From: Mucilaginibacter lappiensis
GTDB lineage: Bacteria; Bacteroidota; Bacteroidia; Sphingobacteriales; Sphingobacteriaceae
NCBI RefSeq assembly: GCF_900155965.1
Contig: NZ_FTMG01000003.1
Coordinates: 372,001 to 436,000 of the forward strand
Direction of reading: 5' to 3'
DNA: 64,000 bases
Shown here: positions 51,654-60,604 of the stretch, one piece after another
Numbering within the stretch: the first letter of the stretch is position 1
Layout: each line of letters begins with the position of its first letter
The notes under the pieces: generated by a model
What the model was told of the DNA's origin: nothing
What the model saw: the letters and a program-made list of their open reading frames with translations, nothing else
Database searches by the model: none
Translations under genes and position numbers: made by a program

Positions 51654-52235
51654 CTATTTCTTTGAAAATTCTTTCCGAATCCTGCTGAGCGATGTATCGG
51701 TAATACCCAGGTACGAGGCTATGCTTTTTAAAGGTGCCTGCTGAAATATCTCGGGATTATTTTTTAGCAGATGCACGTAGCGTTCTTCGGCTGTTTCGGT
51801 GATCATAAACAGCATCCGGTTTTTCAGCTCCGAAAACCCTTTCACCAGTACCCATCTGCCAAATTCCCTAAACTCTGGCAGTGCATGAAAAAGCTGATTG
51901 AGCTGCTCGTAAGTAATATACCAGCCCTCGCAATCTGTTAACGCCTGGATATTTTCTTTTGACCGGGTACGGCTAAAAAAAGAGGAAATCTCTAATATGA
52001 TCTGACCCGGCGAACAAAAACCTGTGGTAACCTCATTGCCTTCGGTATCGTGTGCAAATGTCCGCATATAGCCTTTTTCAAGGAACAGGTATTGGTCACT
52101 TATTTTCCCGGCTGCTAAGTGAAATTGATTTTTAGGAATGGCTTTGTGGCTAAATTGCTGGGCAATTCCTTGGGCCGAGGATAACGAAACCAGGTTGGTA
52201 TTCAGCAAAAACGTGAGGAGTGTTTCTTTATCCAT
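51654..52235 (-). CDS. Crp/Fnr family regulator
   Basis: A 193-residue regulator. The barrel (about 25-115) has QFHLAAGKISDQYLFLEKGYMRTF and FFSRTRSKENIQALTDCEGWYITYEQL; the C-terminal HTH is KSIASYLGITDTSLSRIRKEF. It belongs to the Bacteroidota type without a long winged domain. It is near the membrane-protein gene and an 18-bp palindrome, which suggests local control. Confidence 0.9.
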   Translation of the reverse strand: MDKETLLTFLLNTNLVSLSSAQGIAQQFSHKAIPKNQFHLAAGKISDQYLFLEKGYMRTFAHDTEGNEVTTGFCSPGQIILEISSFFSRTRSKENIQALTDCEGWYITYEQLNQLFHALPEFREFGRWVLVKGFSELKNRMLFMITETAEERYVHLLKNNPEIFQQAPLKSIASYLGITDTSLSRIRKEFSKK

Positions 52236-52367
52236 AAAAACGATACTAATCAGGTAGCTAATATACCAAAACCGTTACTATAGGCTTGGTCACTACACGA
52301 AAACGGGTATTAAAAATCATATAATATTGGTAACTTTCGGGTAAATACCAATCAGCGAATATCGACA

Positions 52368-53165
52368 ATGAGCCTGTTTAACTTTTTCAAGAAAAGCCCC
52401 AAAGAACCTAACCTTCCTGAACAGGAAAGTAATATTTTACTGGCCATGCCCATGTTTAACAATGGCGATGGCTATGATGTTAATAAAATAATAGCAGACC
52501 TTGCATCTCACTGGGCTTTAGATGCCGCGGATATTGAGGGTGATGACAATGTTATCAGTTTCAGGATCAATGGAGAAAAAGTAATCATTGCCCATATGCC
52601 TATACCAATTCCCTGGGCCGATATCGAAGCTACCGCTCAATATGCCTACAACTGGTCAAAAGCAACAGAAGAGCTTAAAGAACACACAGGGCATGCCATA
52701 GTATCCATCCTGGCAGGATCAGGAAACTCTTTAGAAAGATTCAGCATTTTAAGTAAAGTACTATGTTCTATACTCCATACATCCAACGCTGTTGCAGTAT
52801 ATAAGGGCAGCCAATCGTTACTTATTCCCCGAACACAATACCTATCCTACAGCGAGCTGCTTGAAAAAAATGATATACCTGTTATGTTATGGGTTTACAT
52901 TGGGCTCAGAAAGTTAAATACAGGAAATTGCGCCTACACCTACGGTTTAAAAGATTTCCAGAAACAGGAAATGGAGATCATTGATTCGGCCCAAGGCTTG
53001 GAGGAATTATATAACTTTATGTTGAATATCACATCCTATGTTATTGATCATAATGTTACTTTGAAAGATGGCGAAACAATTGGCAGTACCCCCGAGCAAA
53101 AAATAGCTATTACCTTTTCAAAGGGACAGTTTGTAGAGGGCGACTCCCTCAAACTTGAAATATAA
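52368..53165 (+). CDS. DUF4261 domain-containing protein
   Basis: A 265-residue cytoplasmic protein that matches DUF4261: LAMPMFNNGDGYDVNKIIADLASHW near residue 26, HMPIPIPWADIEATAQYAYNW near 72, VMLWVYIGLRKL near 172 and MEIIDSAQGLEELYNFML near 205. The family is sometimes found beside type VI secretion or polymorphic toxin genes; none is seen here. Function unknown. Confidence 0.85.
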   Translation: MSLFNFFKKSPKEPNLPEQESNILLAMPMFNNGDGYDVNKIIADLASHWALDAADIEGDDNVISFRINGEKVIIAHMPIPIPWADIEATAQYAYNWSKATEELKEHTGHAIVSILAGSGNSLERFSILSKVLCSILHTSNAVAVYKGSQSLLIPRTQYLSYSELLEKNDIPVMLWVYIGLRKLNTGNCAYTYGLKDFQKQEMEIIDSAQGLEELYNFMLNITSYVIDHNVTLKDGETIGSTPEQKIAITFSKGQFVEGDSLKLEI

Positions 53166-53225
53166 AATGGAAAGTATTAATATAAATTAACAAATCATCA
53201 CCTGTTTCTTCAATCTGTGAATCCT

Positions 53226-54302
53226 ATGAACAAAGCAGTGCACAACCCGATCTCTAAAATTGTAAAACTCAACATAACCAAATTACTTACGGTAAGCTTT
53301 TTATGTATACCCTTAGTTTTTGCTGCAAATAGATGTGCCGCACAATCAACGCCAATACGCTCGCTGCTTGCGCTTTCCAAAGGCGATCATATCCTGGCCA
53401 TCATTGACCCAGTTAGTCTGAAAGTTATCGCACGCGTACCGGTAGGTTCCGATCCGCATGAGGTTGTTGCCTCGGCTGATGGAAAAACGGCCTATGTTTC
53501 GATCTATGGCGGCGGGAGCCTGCATGAACTCAGTGTGATTGATTTGGTTGCTCAAAAGCCCCTGCCCTCTTTGGATACCAGGCCGCTTATGGGGCCGCAT
53601 GGATTAACGTTTGCCAACGGTAAAGTATGGTTCACCGCAGAGGGTTCTAAAGCCGTTGGGACTTATGATCCGGCGACTGCTAAATTCGACTGGGCCATGG
53701 GAACCGGCCAGAACAGAACGCACATGATCTATGTAACCCCTAATGGAAAAAAGGTTTATACTACCAACGTTTCGTCAGCAACGGTGAGTATTTTGGAAGA
53801 TAGTCTGCTCAAACCCGCAGCCCATCCGGCAGGATTTACACCTCCTGCACATCGTGACTGGGTACAAACCATTATTCCGGTGGCTAAAGGCTCTGAGGGT
53901 TTTGACGTATCGCCCGATGGCCGTGAATTGTGGACAGCAGGTGCCGACGACGGAATCATTTCCATCATTGATATCGCCGCCAAAAAATTAATCGGGAAAA
54001 TCGACGCGAAAGCCGTAGGCGCCAACCGGCTTCAGTTTACCCCGGACGGCAAGCGCGTACTGATTACCAGCCTCAGAACCGGCGATCTGTTTATTTACGA
54101 TGCGGCATCGCACCAGGAATTAAAGCGTGTGAACACCGGGCATGGTGCTGCAGGTATCCTGGTAGACGCTGACGGATCACGCGCCTTTATTGGCTGCACC
54201 GGCGACAACTATGTAGCCGTGATAGACCTCAAAACCTTAACCGTAACCGGCCATATTGATATACGCGGTGCTGATGGCCTGGCCTGGGCGGTTCGGCCGT
54301 AG
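53226..54302 (+). CDS. Secreted YncE/YVTN-type beta-propeller protein
   Basis: About 358 residues from the ATG at 53226; a GTG three codons upstream is less likely. The signal peptide ends near residue 40. Repeated YVTN-like blades occur: SDPHEVVASADGKTAYVSIYGGGS, MIYVTPNGKKVYTTNVSSAT, GFDVSPDGRELWTAGADDGI, RLQFTPDGKRVLITSLRTGD and AGILVDADGSRAFIGCTGDN. This predicts a seven-bladed propeller. No metal or enzyme domain is fused. The role is probably binding. Confidence 0.9.
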   Translation: MNKAVHNPISKIVKLNITKLLTVSFLCIPLVFAANRCAAQSTPIRSLLALSKGDHILAIIDPVSLKVIARVPVGSDPHEVVASADGKTAYVSIYGGGSLHELSVIDLVAQKPLPSLDTRPLMGPHGLTFANGKVWFTAEGSKAVGTYDPATAKFDWAMGTGQNRTHMIYVTPNGKKVYTTNVSSATVSILEDSLLKPAAHPAGFTPPAHRDWVQTIIPVAKGSEGFDVSPDGRELWTAGADDGIISIIDIAAKKLIGKIDAKAVGANRLQFTPDGKRVLITSLRTGDLFIYDAASHQELKRVNTGHGAAGILVDADGSRAFIGCTGDNYVAVIDLKTLTVTGHIDIRGADGLAWAVRP

Positions 54303-54320
54303 CCTGTGCAGATTACTCAA

Positions 54321-54737
54321 TTATTTTTTATCCATTTTTTCGAGCAATGCCAGAATTTTATCAAGCTTATCCGCTTCAATAGCGTTTAAGCGCAGTTGTA
54401 GTTCTTCAATTTCTTTTTTGGCTTCCACATTGGTATTGAAATCTTCATTGGCCTGCACCCGGTCGCGTTCATTCTGGCGGTTTTGGGCCATCATAATAAT
54501 CGGAGCAGCGTATGCGGCCTGGGTAGAGAATAATAAGTTTAATAAAATATAGGGATATGGATCCCAGTGCGACACAATAGCCACCACGTTGAGCGCCATC
54601 CACACGACAACAATGATGGTTTGAATGATGATGAATCGCCATGAACCCATGCCGGTTGCTACAGAATCAGCCAGGCGCTGGCCGAAGGTCATGGACTCTG
54701 TATGTCTTTGATGCCAATTTTTTTTACCGTTTATCAT
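54321..54737 (-). CDS. DUF1003 membrane protein
   Basis: A 138-residue protein with two transmembrane helices (about 32-52 IIIQTIIVVVWMALNVVAIV and 60-80 YILLNLLFSTQAAYAAPIIMM) followed by a coiled coil (about 88-138). FGQRLADSVATGMGSWRFI near 17 and DPYPYILLNLLFSTQAAYAAPIIMMAQNRQ are diagnostic for DUF1003. Function unknown. Convergent with the propeller gene. Confidence 0.9.
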   Translation of the reverse strand: MINGKKNWHQRHTESMTFGQRLADSVATGMGSWRFIIIQTIIVVVWMALNVVAIVSHWDPYPYILLNLLFSTQAAYAAPIIMMAQNRQNERDRVQANEDFNTNVEAKKEIEELQLRLNAIEADKLDKILALLEKMDKK

Positions 54738-54817
54738 TTTTTAAGGGGTTAAACTTTGTATGATAAATATAAAAAATTAATTGGCAGGAGCAGAAGTACG
54801 TTAGATGATAAAAAATG

Positions 54818-54862
54818 CTGTTACGAATACCTTAAACATCCTGCTTCAGGTCTTCGTAACAG
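54818..54862 (-). terminator. Hairpin past the hypothetical lipoprotein at 54877
   Basis: CTGTTACGAA (54818-54827) and TTCGTAACAG (54853-54862) are perfect 10-bp inverted repeats. Confidence 0.5.
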
Positions 54863-54876
54863 AAATAAACATAGGT

Positions 54877-55410
54877 TTAATAGCCATTATTCACCGTTAA
54901 CGGATAGGTATCAGCGGCACCTTGTACGCCGGTTCCTGTAGTCAATGTTTTGGTTAAAACAACCGGTTGGGTTATGGTGACATGATATTTCCCGCTTGCG
55001 TCTACGGTTACATCTGCTGTAGCAGTAGTGCTGCCTGAATCATATCTGGTAGAACCCGTGTTAACTGCTGTACCAATTTGGCATTGCACATTTATTAGTT
55101 TAGTACCTGGGCTGTTTAATACAAGGGTGGAAGTTGTTATGGTATATTTACCGGCACCAAGGGGGTTCCAGGTAAAAATTAAAGCGCTGCCCGAATAGGC
55201 GCCTTTATCCGCGCCATCGGTGGTGGTAACTACCATTACATTAAAAGCACTGTTACTGGTTTGCGAAGAGGCCCCTCTGTTATAGGTATAGGCTCCAAAT
55301 TTCCAATTGCTGTCGCTGTTGGTAACTGGGGTGGTATCCTTTTTTTTACTACAAGAAAATACGCTAAATACAAATAAGCATATTGCTGTGATTAATGCAA
55401 TTTTTTTCAT
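54877..55410 (-). CDS. Hypothetical lipoprotein
   Basis: About 177 residues from the ATG at 55408-55410, which gives a clean lipobox (VFSVFSCSKKK); the frame above it is spacer. The mature part is Thr/Ser-rich with beta strands (WKFGAYTYNRGA, GALIFTWNP, KYHVTITQPVV), a small Ig-like fold. I do not recognise it. It lies 69 bp after another lipoprotein on the same strand. Confidence 0.75.
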   Translation of the reverse strand: MKKIALITAICLFVFSVFSCSKKKDTTPVTNSDSNWKFGAYTYNRGASSQTSNSAFNVMVVTTTDGADKGAYSGSALIFTWNPLGAGKYTITTSTLVLNSPGTKLINVQCQIGTAVNTGSTRYDSGSTTATADVTVDASGKYHVTITQPVVLTKTLTTGTGVQGAADTYPLTVNNGY

Positions 55411-55478
55411 GGTTTGATTGATTTTTAATTGATGGATAATAAATATGTTCATAAACCCTTTCGACAACAGGTGAATAA

Positions 55479-56156
55479 TTACGGTTTGGATGGTGTAGTC
55501 AGAAACACCCTTTCTCCATTTTTAAAGGACGAAACAGCATCAAAGTTGATGGATTCTGAAACCCCGTCTTGGTCATAAGCAACCCTGCCCTGCCCTTCAT
55601 TGATAAATACGCCTGTTCCATTTGTATTGTCGATATTGATGATGCCGTAGGTAACGTTTTTTAAACTCGTACCATCTTTTGTTCCGGATAGCAGGATCCC
55701 AAAATAGGCATACTTGCTTTTATCGGCAGAAACTGACTTTACCTTTCCGTAAACGGTAAAATTATTTCCGCTTCCCGAAATAGCCGTTGTAATGCTGGTA
55801 TCCGCAGCATTGAGAAAGAATTTCCCAACTAATTTTATCCCAAAGTCGCTGGTACTTTGCTCAAAAAACTTAACGCTGGCATCATGAAAAACCTGACCGG
55901 TATAGTCGGTTTTGATATTACTATTTTTCAATATTAATGGTGCAATACGAAAAGCGCCCTCTACATTAGGCGGGGTTGTACCCTGGTTTACGACCAAGCC
56001 TAATTTTGCCAAGGTATCAATGTATTTCTGAGGCAGGATATCCGATATTTTTTTATTTAAAATATCTTGAGGACTTGGATTTACTTTATCACTTTTTGAA
56101 CAGGAGATTACCATCATTGCAGATAGCAAACACAATAGAGCTAAGAAATTTTTCAT
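55479..56156 (-). CDS. Hypothetical lipoprotein
   Basis: A 225-residue lipoprotein with the lipobox VISC at Cys 19. The mature part has alternating beta segments (KLVGKFFLN, FTVYGKVKSVSADKSKYAYFGILLSGTKDG, GIINIDNTNG) that predict a beta-barrel-like domain. I recognise no family. It is likely cotranscribed with the lipoprotein at 54877. Confidence 0.75.
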   Translation of the reverse strand: MKNFLALLCLLSAMMVISCSKSDKVNPSPQDILNKKISDILPQKYIDTLAKLGLVVNQGTTPPNVEGAFRIAPLILKNSNIKTDYTGQVFHDASVKFFEQSTSDFGIKLVGKFFLNAADTSITTAISGSGNNFTVYGKVKSVSADKSKYAYFGILLSGTKDGTSLKNVTYGIINIDNTNGTGVFINEGQGRVAYDQDGVSESINFDAVSSFKNGERVFLTTPSKP

Positions 56157-56303
56157 AGGTAAATGAATGAGGATGATGTATAATATTTAAATGTCCTAGG
56201 GAGGAGTTCAAAATTATACATGTTCCTACAATGCATCCATACCTACATTCTGGTATTTATTTGTACCGGTTTTTAAGGTATTGGCCGGTGGCTGGTGTTA
56301 TCC

Positions 56304-56392
56304 GCTACCGCAAGCGTCCCGATTATGGTCATCGTGATGGTAAGTGCAAATCAGTCTATCTTAAATACCACAAGCGGGATGCTTGCCGCGGC
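56304..56392 (+). repeat. 89-bp element with 18-bp terminal inverted repeats, copy 1
   Basis: The left arm GCTACCGCAAGCGTCCCG (56304-56321) and the degenerate right arm (56375-56392) bound an 89-bp unit identical in length to that at 57158-57246 and aligned along its whole length. It lies upstream of the HNH-like gene. Confidence 0.8.
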
Positions 56393-56459
56393 GAGGGAAA
56401 TTTATTCATCATTTTTTTATAAATATATTATCTTTATTGAGTCAGATGAAACCTAAGTT

Positions 56460-57134
56460 ATGAAACCTAAACAGACGTGTTACATGTGCAATGAACCAGC
56501 TACTTCAAAGGAACATGTTCCTCCGTTATGTTTATTTCCTGAAGAAAAAGACACTCCTAATTTAAACTTTAGAAAGAATCTGATTACGATTCCTTCTTGT
56601 GATAAGCACAACGGAAAAAAGTCACAAGAGGATGAATATTTGATGGCCAGTTTAGCCGGTGTTGTTGGAAATAATTATTTAGCGTTACACCATACAAGAA
56701 CCAAAGTCAAAAGAGGACTTGATAAAAGCGGGATTATTTATGAAGATTTGGTACTTACTGCACCTCAAAAAGCTGCAATCAAACTTTCAGATGGAAAAAC
56801 TCACGAGGTGTTTTTAGGTTTGGTGGATAATCATCGTTTGGAAAACTGCTTTAAACATATTGCATTTGGACTATATTATCACGAGTACAAAAAGTCATTT
56901 ATTGGCAATTATATAATTGTTATTGACTTTGTTAATGATTTTAATGCTAACTACGAAACAGACAAAGCTAAAATAAAGAAAATATTCGACTTGCAATCGG
57001 TAAATTGGGAAATAAAAGGAGAAAATCCTGATGTGTTCAAATATCAGTTTGGTGAGCCAGATGAATTCGGTACTGCAGCAAAAATGACCTTCTACGGAGG
57101 ATCTGACGTCTATATAGCATTTAAAGAAGCATAA
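56460..57134 (+). CDS. HNH-like zinc nuclease, accessory
   Basis: A 224-residue protein opening MKPKQTCYMCNEPATSKEHVPP, with CxxC at 7-10, the EH(V)PP HNH-type His at 19, PSCDKHNGKKSQEDEYL near 45 (Cys, His, Asn of the finger plus an acidic pair), and helical remainder. The arrangement CxxC...EHxxP...CxxHN...ED is a variant HNH/ββα-metal finger; catalysis is not certain. The gene is more AT-rich than its neighbours and lies between two 89-bp inverted-repeat elements, suggesting transfer. There is no partner methylase or toxin. Confidence 0.7.
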   Translation: MKPKQTCYMCNEPATSKEHVPPLCLFPEEKDTPNLNFRKNLITIPSCDKHNGKKSQEDEYLMASLAGVVGNNYLALHHTRTKVKRGLDKSGIIYEDLVLTAPQKAAIKLSDGKTHEVFLGLVDNHRLENCFKHIAFGLYYHEYKKSFIGNYIIVIDFVNDFNANYETDKAKIKKIFDLQSVNWEIKGENPDVFKYQFGEPDEFGTAAKMTFYGGSDVYIAFKEA

Positions 57135-57157
57135 AATGGGTATTTAAAGTCCCCCCC

Positions 57158-57246
57158 GCTGCCGCAAGCGTCCCGCTTGTGGTCATCGTGATGGTAACTG
57201 TACATTAGACTATCTTAAATACCATAAACGGGACGCTTGCGGTAGC
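57158..57246 (+). repeat. 89-bp element with 18-bp terminal inverted repeats, copy 2
   Basis: GCTGCCGCAAGCGTCCCG (57158-57175) and CGGGACGCTTGCGGTAGC (57229-57246) are near-perfect inverted repeats (17 of 18). The stem continues inward (GTGGT with ACCAT). It aligns with copy 1 and lies 23 bp past the HNH-like gene. Confidence 0.82.
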
Positions 57247-57289
57247 AAAAGTTTGTCTTATATCTTGATTCTTAACTCTTGATTCTAAC

Positions 57290-58549
57290 TCAACTAAGCG
57301 TATTAATAGGTTGTTGTTCCAGCGTATGTACGGTATCTTTCTGAAGCTGGGTTTTGCGCAGGAAACGGAAGTGCAGCAGGCCGATGATGAGCGCTACTAT
57401 ACCTTCCAGCATTACGGTATCGGCCGTACCTATCCATTGCGATACGGAACCTACCAGCAAACCACCTAGCGGCTGCATCCCAAAAAATGCCATGGCGTAA
57501 AAGCTGATCACCCGGCCGCGCATATCCGGCGCTACCGTAGTTTGTATCAGCGTATTGCTGATGGTGATCTGCGACATCATCCCGAAACCGGTAACCGCAG
57601 CAAACAGCAAAGCCAGCGGGTAACTGGGCATATGCGAAAAGATGACCAGTCCGGCGCCAAATATCAGGGTGTTAACTGCCAGTATCTTTTTAAGGTTATG
57701 GCCAGGTTTAAGCGAGGCCAGGTAAATAGCTCCCGAGAAAGCACCCAAACCTATCAAACTATCCAAAACCCCAAATGTGGATGCTGTACCTTTAAAAATA
57801 TCCTTGGCGTACACCGGTATCAGTGTACTAAAGGGCAATACCAGTAAACTAATAGCGGCCAGCATAATGAGTATAGATTTGATGGATGGCGTATTGCTGA
57901 TATATACAAAACCCTCCTTGAGCTCCGAAAAGATATTTTTATCGTGCTTCTTGCTTTCCATTTTAGGTAAGCGCATCATCAGTAAGGAACCTATTACAGC
58001 TATAAAGCTGATGGCATTGGCCCCAAAGCATACCGTATCGCCAAACTTTTCCAGCACCAGTCCGGCTATCCCCGGACCAATAAGTCTGGACAGGTTAACC
58101 ATGGACGAATTAAGTGCCAGGGCATTGGGCAAATCGGCTTTGTTATCCACCATTTCATACACCAATGATTGCCGGGCGGGTACATCAAACGCGTTGATAA
58201 GACCCAGTACAGCACTCAGGGCGATAATCTCCCATACCACATAATGCCCCCAGAATATCAACGCGGTAAGTAACAAAGCCTGTATCATGGATGCCGCCTG
58301 GGTAGCCAGCAGTAAACGGTAACGGTTATAACGGTCGGCAGTTACACCACCCAAAAACGAGAATAAAAACGACGGGAACAAGCTGGCAAACAAAGTAAGT
58401 CCCAGCATAAACTCTGAGTGGGTAAGCGAGTAAATAACCCAGCTCACCGCGGTTTTCTGCATCCAGGTACCTACTAATGATATAGACTGCCCGGCAAAAT
58501 ACAACCGGTAATTACGACTCTTAAAGGCATTAAATGTGCTTATATTCAT
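57290..58549 (-). CDS. MFS transporter (DHA3/EntS-like)
   Basis: A 419-residue permease with 12 predicted helices. ISTFNAFKSRNYRLYFAGQSISLVGTWMQKTA at the start, FSFLGGVTADRYNRYRLLL (motif A) and DVPARQSLVYEMVDNKADLPNALALNSS are hallmarks of the DHA3/EntS group (enterobactin or drug exporters). It follows MarR by 39 bp and is probably its target. The substrate is unknown. Confidence 0.92.
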   Translation of the reverse strand: MNISTFNAFKSRNYRLYFAGQSISLVGTWMQKTAVSWVIYSLTHSEFMLGLTLFASLFPSFLFSFLGGVTADRYNRYRLLLATQAASMIQALLLTALIFWGHYVVWEIIALSAVLGLINAFDVPARQSLVYEMVDNKADLPNALALNSSMVNLSRLIGPGIAGLVLEKFGDTVCFGANAISFIAVIGSLLMMRLPKMESKKHDKNIFSELKEGFVYISNTPSIKSILIMLAAISLLVLPFSTLIPVYAKDIFKGTASTFGVLDSLIGLGAFSGAIYLASLKPGHNLKKILAVNTLIFGAGLVIFSHMPSYPLALLFAAVTGFGMMSQITISNTLIQTTVAPDMRGRVISFYAMAFFGMQPLGGLLVGSVSQWIGTADTVMLEGIVALIIGLLHFRFLRKTQLQKDTVHTLEQQPINTLS

Positions 58550-58588
58550 CGGGTATCTAATTAGTGAATTAGTGATTTCTTGCTACTC

Positions 58589-59026
58589 TTAATCAAAATC
58601 AACTAATTTGGTTAGGGGGGCAATGGCCAGTTTTAACAGTTCTTTTTCCTCGGCGGTACAGGTAGCATCCAATGCTTTGTTGAGCCATTCGTTGCGCTCG
58701 TTGCGTACCTGATATAACAAGTCGCGGCCAGAATCTGACAGGCTGATAATAACCTTGCGCTTATCTGTTTCAGAAATACGCCTTTTAATGAGATTCATCT
58801 GCTGCAGCTTGCTCAATATTTGCGACATGCTTTGCGTGGTGATCTTTTCCATGGTAGCCAGTTCATTGGGCAGCAATTCCTGGTGCTTATCCAAAAGGGC
58901 GATGATGGAACGCTCGGTGAGCGACAGCTTATCGGCCGAGGATGATTGTTTCCGCAATTTCTTGATCAGCCGCGTTACCACGGTACGCAGCTCAGAGGCC
59001 AGCAGGGTATCTTTTTGCTCTGTCAT
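58589..59026 (-). CDS. MarR family transcriptional regulator
   Basis: A 145-residue repressor. The winged helix has LTERSIIALLDKHQELLPNELATMEKITTQSMSQILSKLQQMNLIKRRISETDKRKVIISLSDSGRDLL, with the DxR wing. It starts the MarR-MFS operon and has a perfect 18-bp palindrome 10 bp upstream and a -7 box beyond. It probably represses itself and the MFS gene. Confidence 0.93.
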   Translation of the reverse strand: MTEQKDTLLASELRTVVTRLIKKLRKQSSSADKLSLTERSIIALLDKHQELLPNELATMEKITTQSMSQILSKLQQMNLIKRRISETDKRKVIISLSDSGRDLLYQVRNERNEWLNKALDATCTAEEKELLKLAIAPLTKLVDFD

Positions 59027-59036
59027 AATTCATTAA

Positions 59037-59066
59037 GTAAACTTATAAGTTTACCTTACAAAGGTA
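59037..59066 (-). promoter_or_regulatory. MarR operator and -7 box
   Basis: GTAAACTTATAAGTTTAC (59037-59054) is a perfect 18-bp palindrome. Minus-strand TACCTTTG (59059-59066) is an exact TAnnTTTG -7 box, 4 bp beyond it. The palindrome lies between the -7 box and the start codon, so a bound MarR dimer would block initiation. Confidence 0.75.
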
Positions 59067-59130
59067 GAAATTGTTTTATCTGCTTAAAGTCATAAAGAAA
59101 CGGACAACTTCCCCAATTAGTTCTATAATA

Positions 59131-59166
59131 AACGCGTCATTGCTTCGTTCCTCGCAATGACGCGTT
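59131..59166. repeat. Hairpin repeat AACGCGTCATTG
   Basis: AACGCGTCATTG (59131-59142) and CAATGACGCGTT (59155-59166) are perfect 12-bp complements. The right half matches 22865-22887 exactly over 23 bp, so it is part of a dispersed repeat. Confidence 0.7.
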
Positions 59167-59254
59167 GAGAAAAAAAAAGCCTTAAATAATTCAATCAAAA
59201 AATGCAACCATTCCCTTTTCCGTTGCGTCTTGCATACAAAACTATTATCTCACC

Positions 59255-60157
59255 ATGCATCAACACCTTAAACCCATTATCCTCAGCTCCCTCCTACTCG
59301 GTTTTTACATACATAGCTTTGCACAAAGCGGCTTCTCCAACTCGCCCGACAGCGCCCGCTTTGTAACCGGCGATATCGACAATTTTTGGAAAGCTTTTGA
59401 TCATTTTAAAAAAGACACCTCCATTAACACTTTTGGCAAAGAATATATCGACATCGGTAGCGATGGCGTAAAGGGTTTTACCCCTTACCGTATCCGAAGT
59501 GCCGATAACTTATACAAAATGGTCAAAAAACGGCAAGCTGATTATGAGAAAGTAAGGACCAGCACCCTGCGCATAAAAGAAAAGGAAAAACAATGCCGCA
59601 GTACCTTTTATGCTTTAAAATATCTGTATCCCCTGGCAAAATTTCCTCCGGTTTATTTTGTGATCGGGGCATATAATTCGGGCGGAACTTCCGGTGATCA
59701 GGGTTTATTTATTGGTGCCGAAATGCAAAACAATATTGATGGCCTGCCGGGGATTGTAGCCCATGAGCTAATTCACTTTCAACAAAATTTAACTGGCGAA
59801 AACCCAACCCTGTTACAGCAAAGTATAATAGAAGGCAGCGCCGATTTTATAGGCGAACTGATATCCGGAACACGTGGCGACGATGCCGCGAACAATTATG
59901 GGAATGCGCATACCGACCGGCTTTGCAAAGAGTTTGTGTCCATCATGAACGGCACCGAGCGTAACGATTGGCTTTACGGAACTTCCAAAAAAGACGACCG
60001 CCCCAACGACCTGGGCTACTGGATGGGCTACCAGATCACCGCCCACTATTACGCTAAGGCTACGGATAAAAAACAGGCCATTTATGACATCCTGAATATT
60101 AAGAATTACACCGTTTTCCTGAAAAAAAGTGGGTATCTGGATAAGTATTTGAAGTAA
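59255..60157 (+). CDS. GldB-like/DUF2268 putative zinc metallopeptidase, secreted
   Basis: A 300-residue exported protein with a signal peptide to residue 23. The HExxH site is VAHELIHFQQNL near 170, followed by IIEGSADFIGELI near 192, which gives the third ligand Glu: a gluzincin pattern. The rest resembles the GldB/DUF2268 family. An active enzyme is likely from the intact motif; the substrate is unknown. Confidence 0.85.
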   Translation: MHQHLKPIILSSLLLGFYIHSFAQSGFSNSPDSARFVTGDIDNFWKAFDHFKKDTSINTFGKEYIDIGSDGVKGFTPYRIRSADNLYKMVKKRQADYEKVRTSTLRIKEKEKQCRSTFYALKYLYPLAKFPPVYFVIGAYNSGGTSGDQGLFIGAEMQNNIDGLPGIVAHELIHFQQNLTGENPTLLQQSIIEGSADFIGELISGTRGDDAANNYGNAHTDRLCKEFVSIMNGTERNDWLYGTSKKDDRPNDLGYWMGYQITAHYYAKATDKKQAIYDILNIKNYTVFLKKSGYLDKYLK

Positions 60158-60249
60158 GCGGCTATCACCTCACCCGGTCATAGCTGCATTTAACTATACC
60201 AAACTTCGCCACCCGGTGTCCCAATAAATTTTCGTACATTGTATAAATC

Positions 60250-60286
60250 ACAGCCCGCTGCTCTTTTACCCAGAGCAGCGGGCTGT
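60250..60286 (+). terminator. Terminator after the GldB-like peptidase
   Basis: ACAGCCCGCTGCTC (60250-60263) pairs perfectly with GAGCAGCGGGCTGT (60273-60286) around a 9-nt loop and is followed by TTTTA. Confidence 0.85.
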
Positions 60287-60379
60287 TTTATTAAGGACAA
60301 AAGCAGGCCAAAAACCGACCGCTTTTCGTGTATTAAATTAACAATCAAATACTTAATACTTTTTAAAGTTTTCAAAACG

Positions 60380-60418
60380 TATTAAAATCGTGTTAAAATT
60401 TGTTAAAAAGTGTTAAAA
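60380..60418. repeat. Short direct repeat array (TGTTAAAA)
   Basis: TATTAAAA at 60380 and TGTTAAAA at 60391, 60401 and 60411 form a run with a 10-11-bp period; another copy is at 60473. They lie upstream of the trHb gene. Confidence 0.6.
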
Positions 60419-60604
60419 TGAGGGTTTTCGAGCAGTTTTCGACGTCTTTTACCCCGTTTTTGAGCAGAAAAGTGTTAAAATTTAAGGTTTAAAAAGTTTT
60501 TGAAGTGGCTTTCGGTCCTATTATCAGAAAAACAGATCTATCAAAAATTACTTCGACGTTAAATATTTGTCGACACAAAACCACATTTTTGTAGCGCGTA
60601 AAAC

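Larger units (their letters stand above)
60158..60604. other. Intergenic region with terminator and TTAAAA array
   Basis: 447 bp with no convincing gene. It holds the terminator at 60250-60286, the TTAAAA array at 60380-60418 and a further TGTTAAAA at 60473-60480. The trHb promoter must lie at its right end. Confidence 0.55.
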
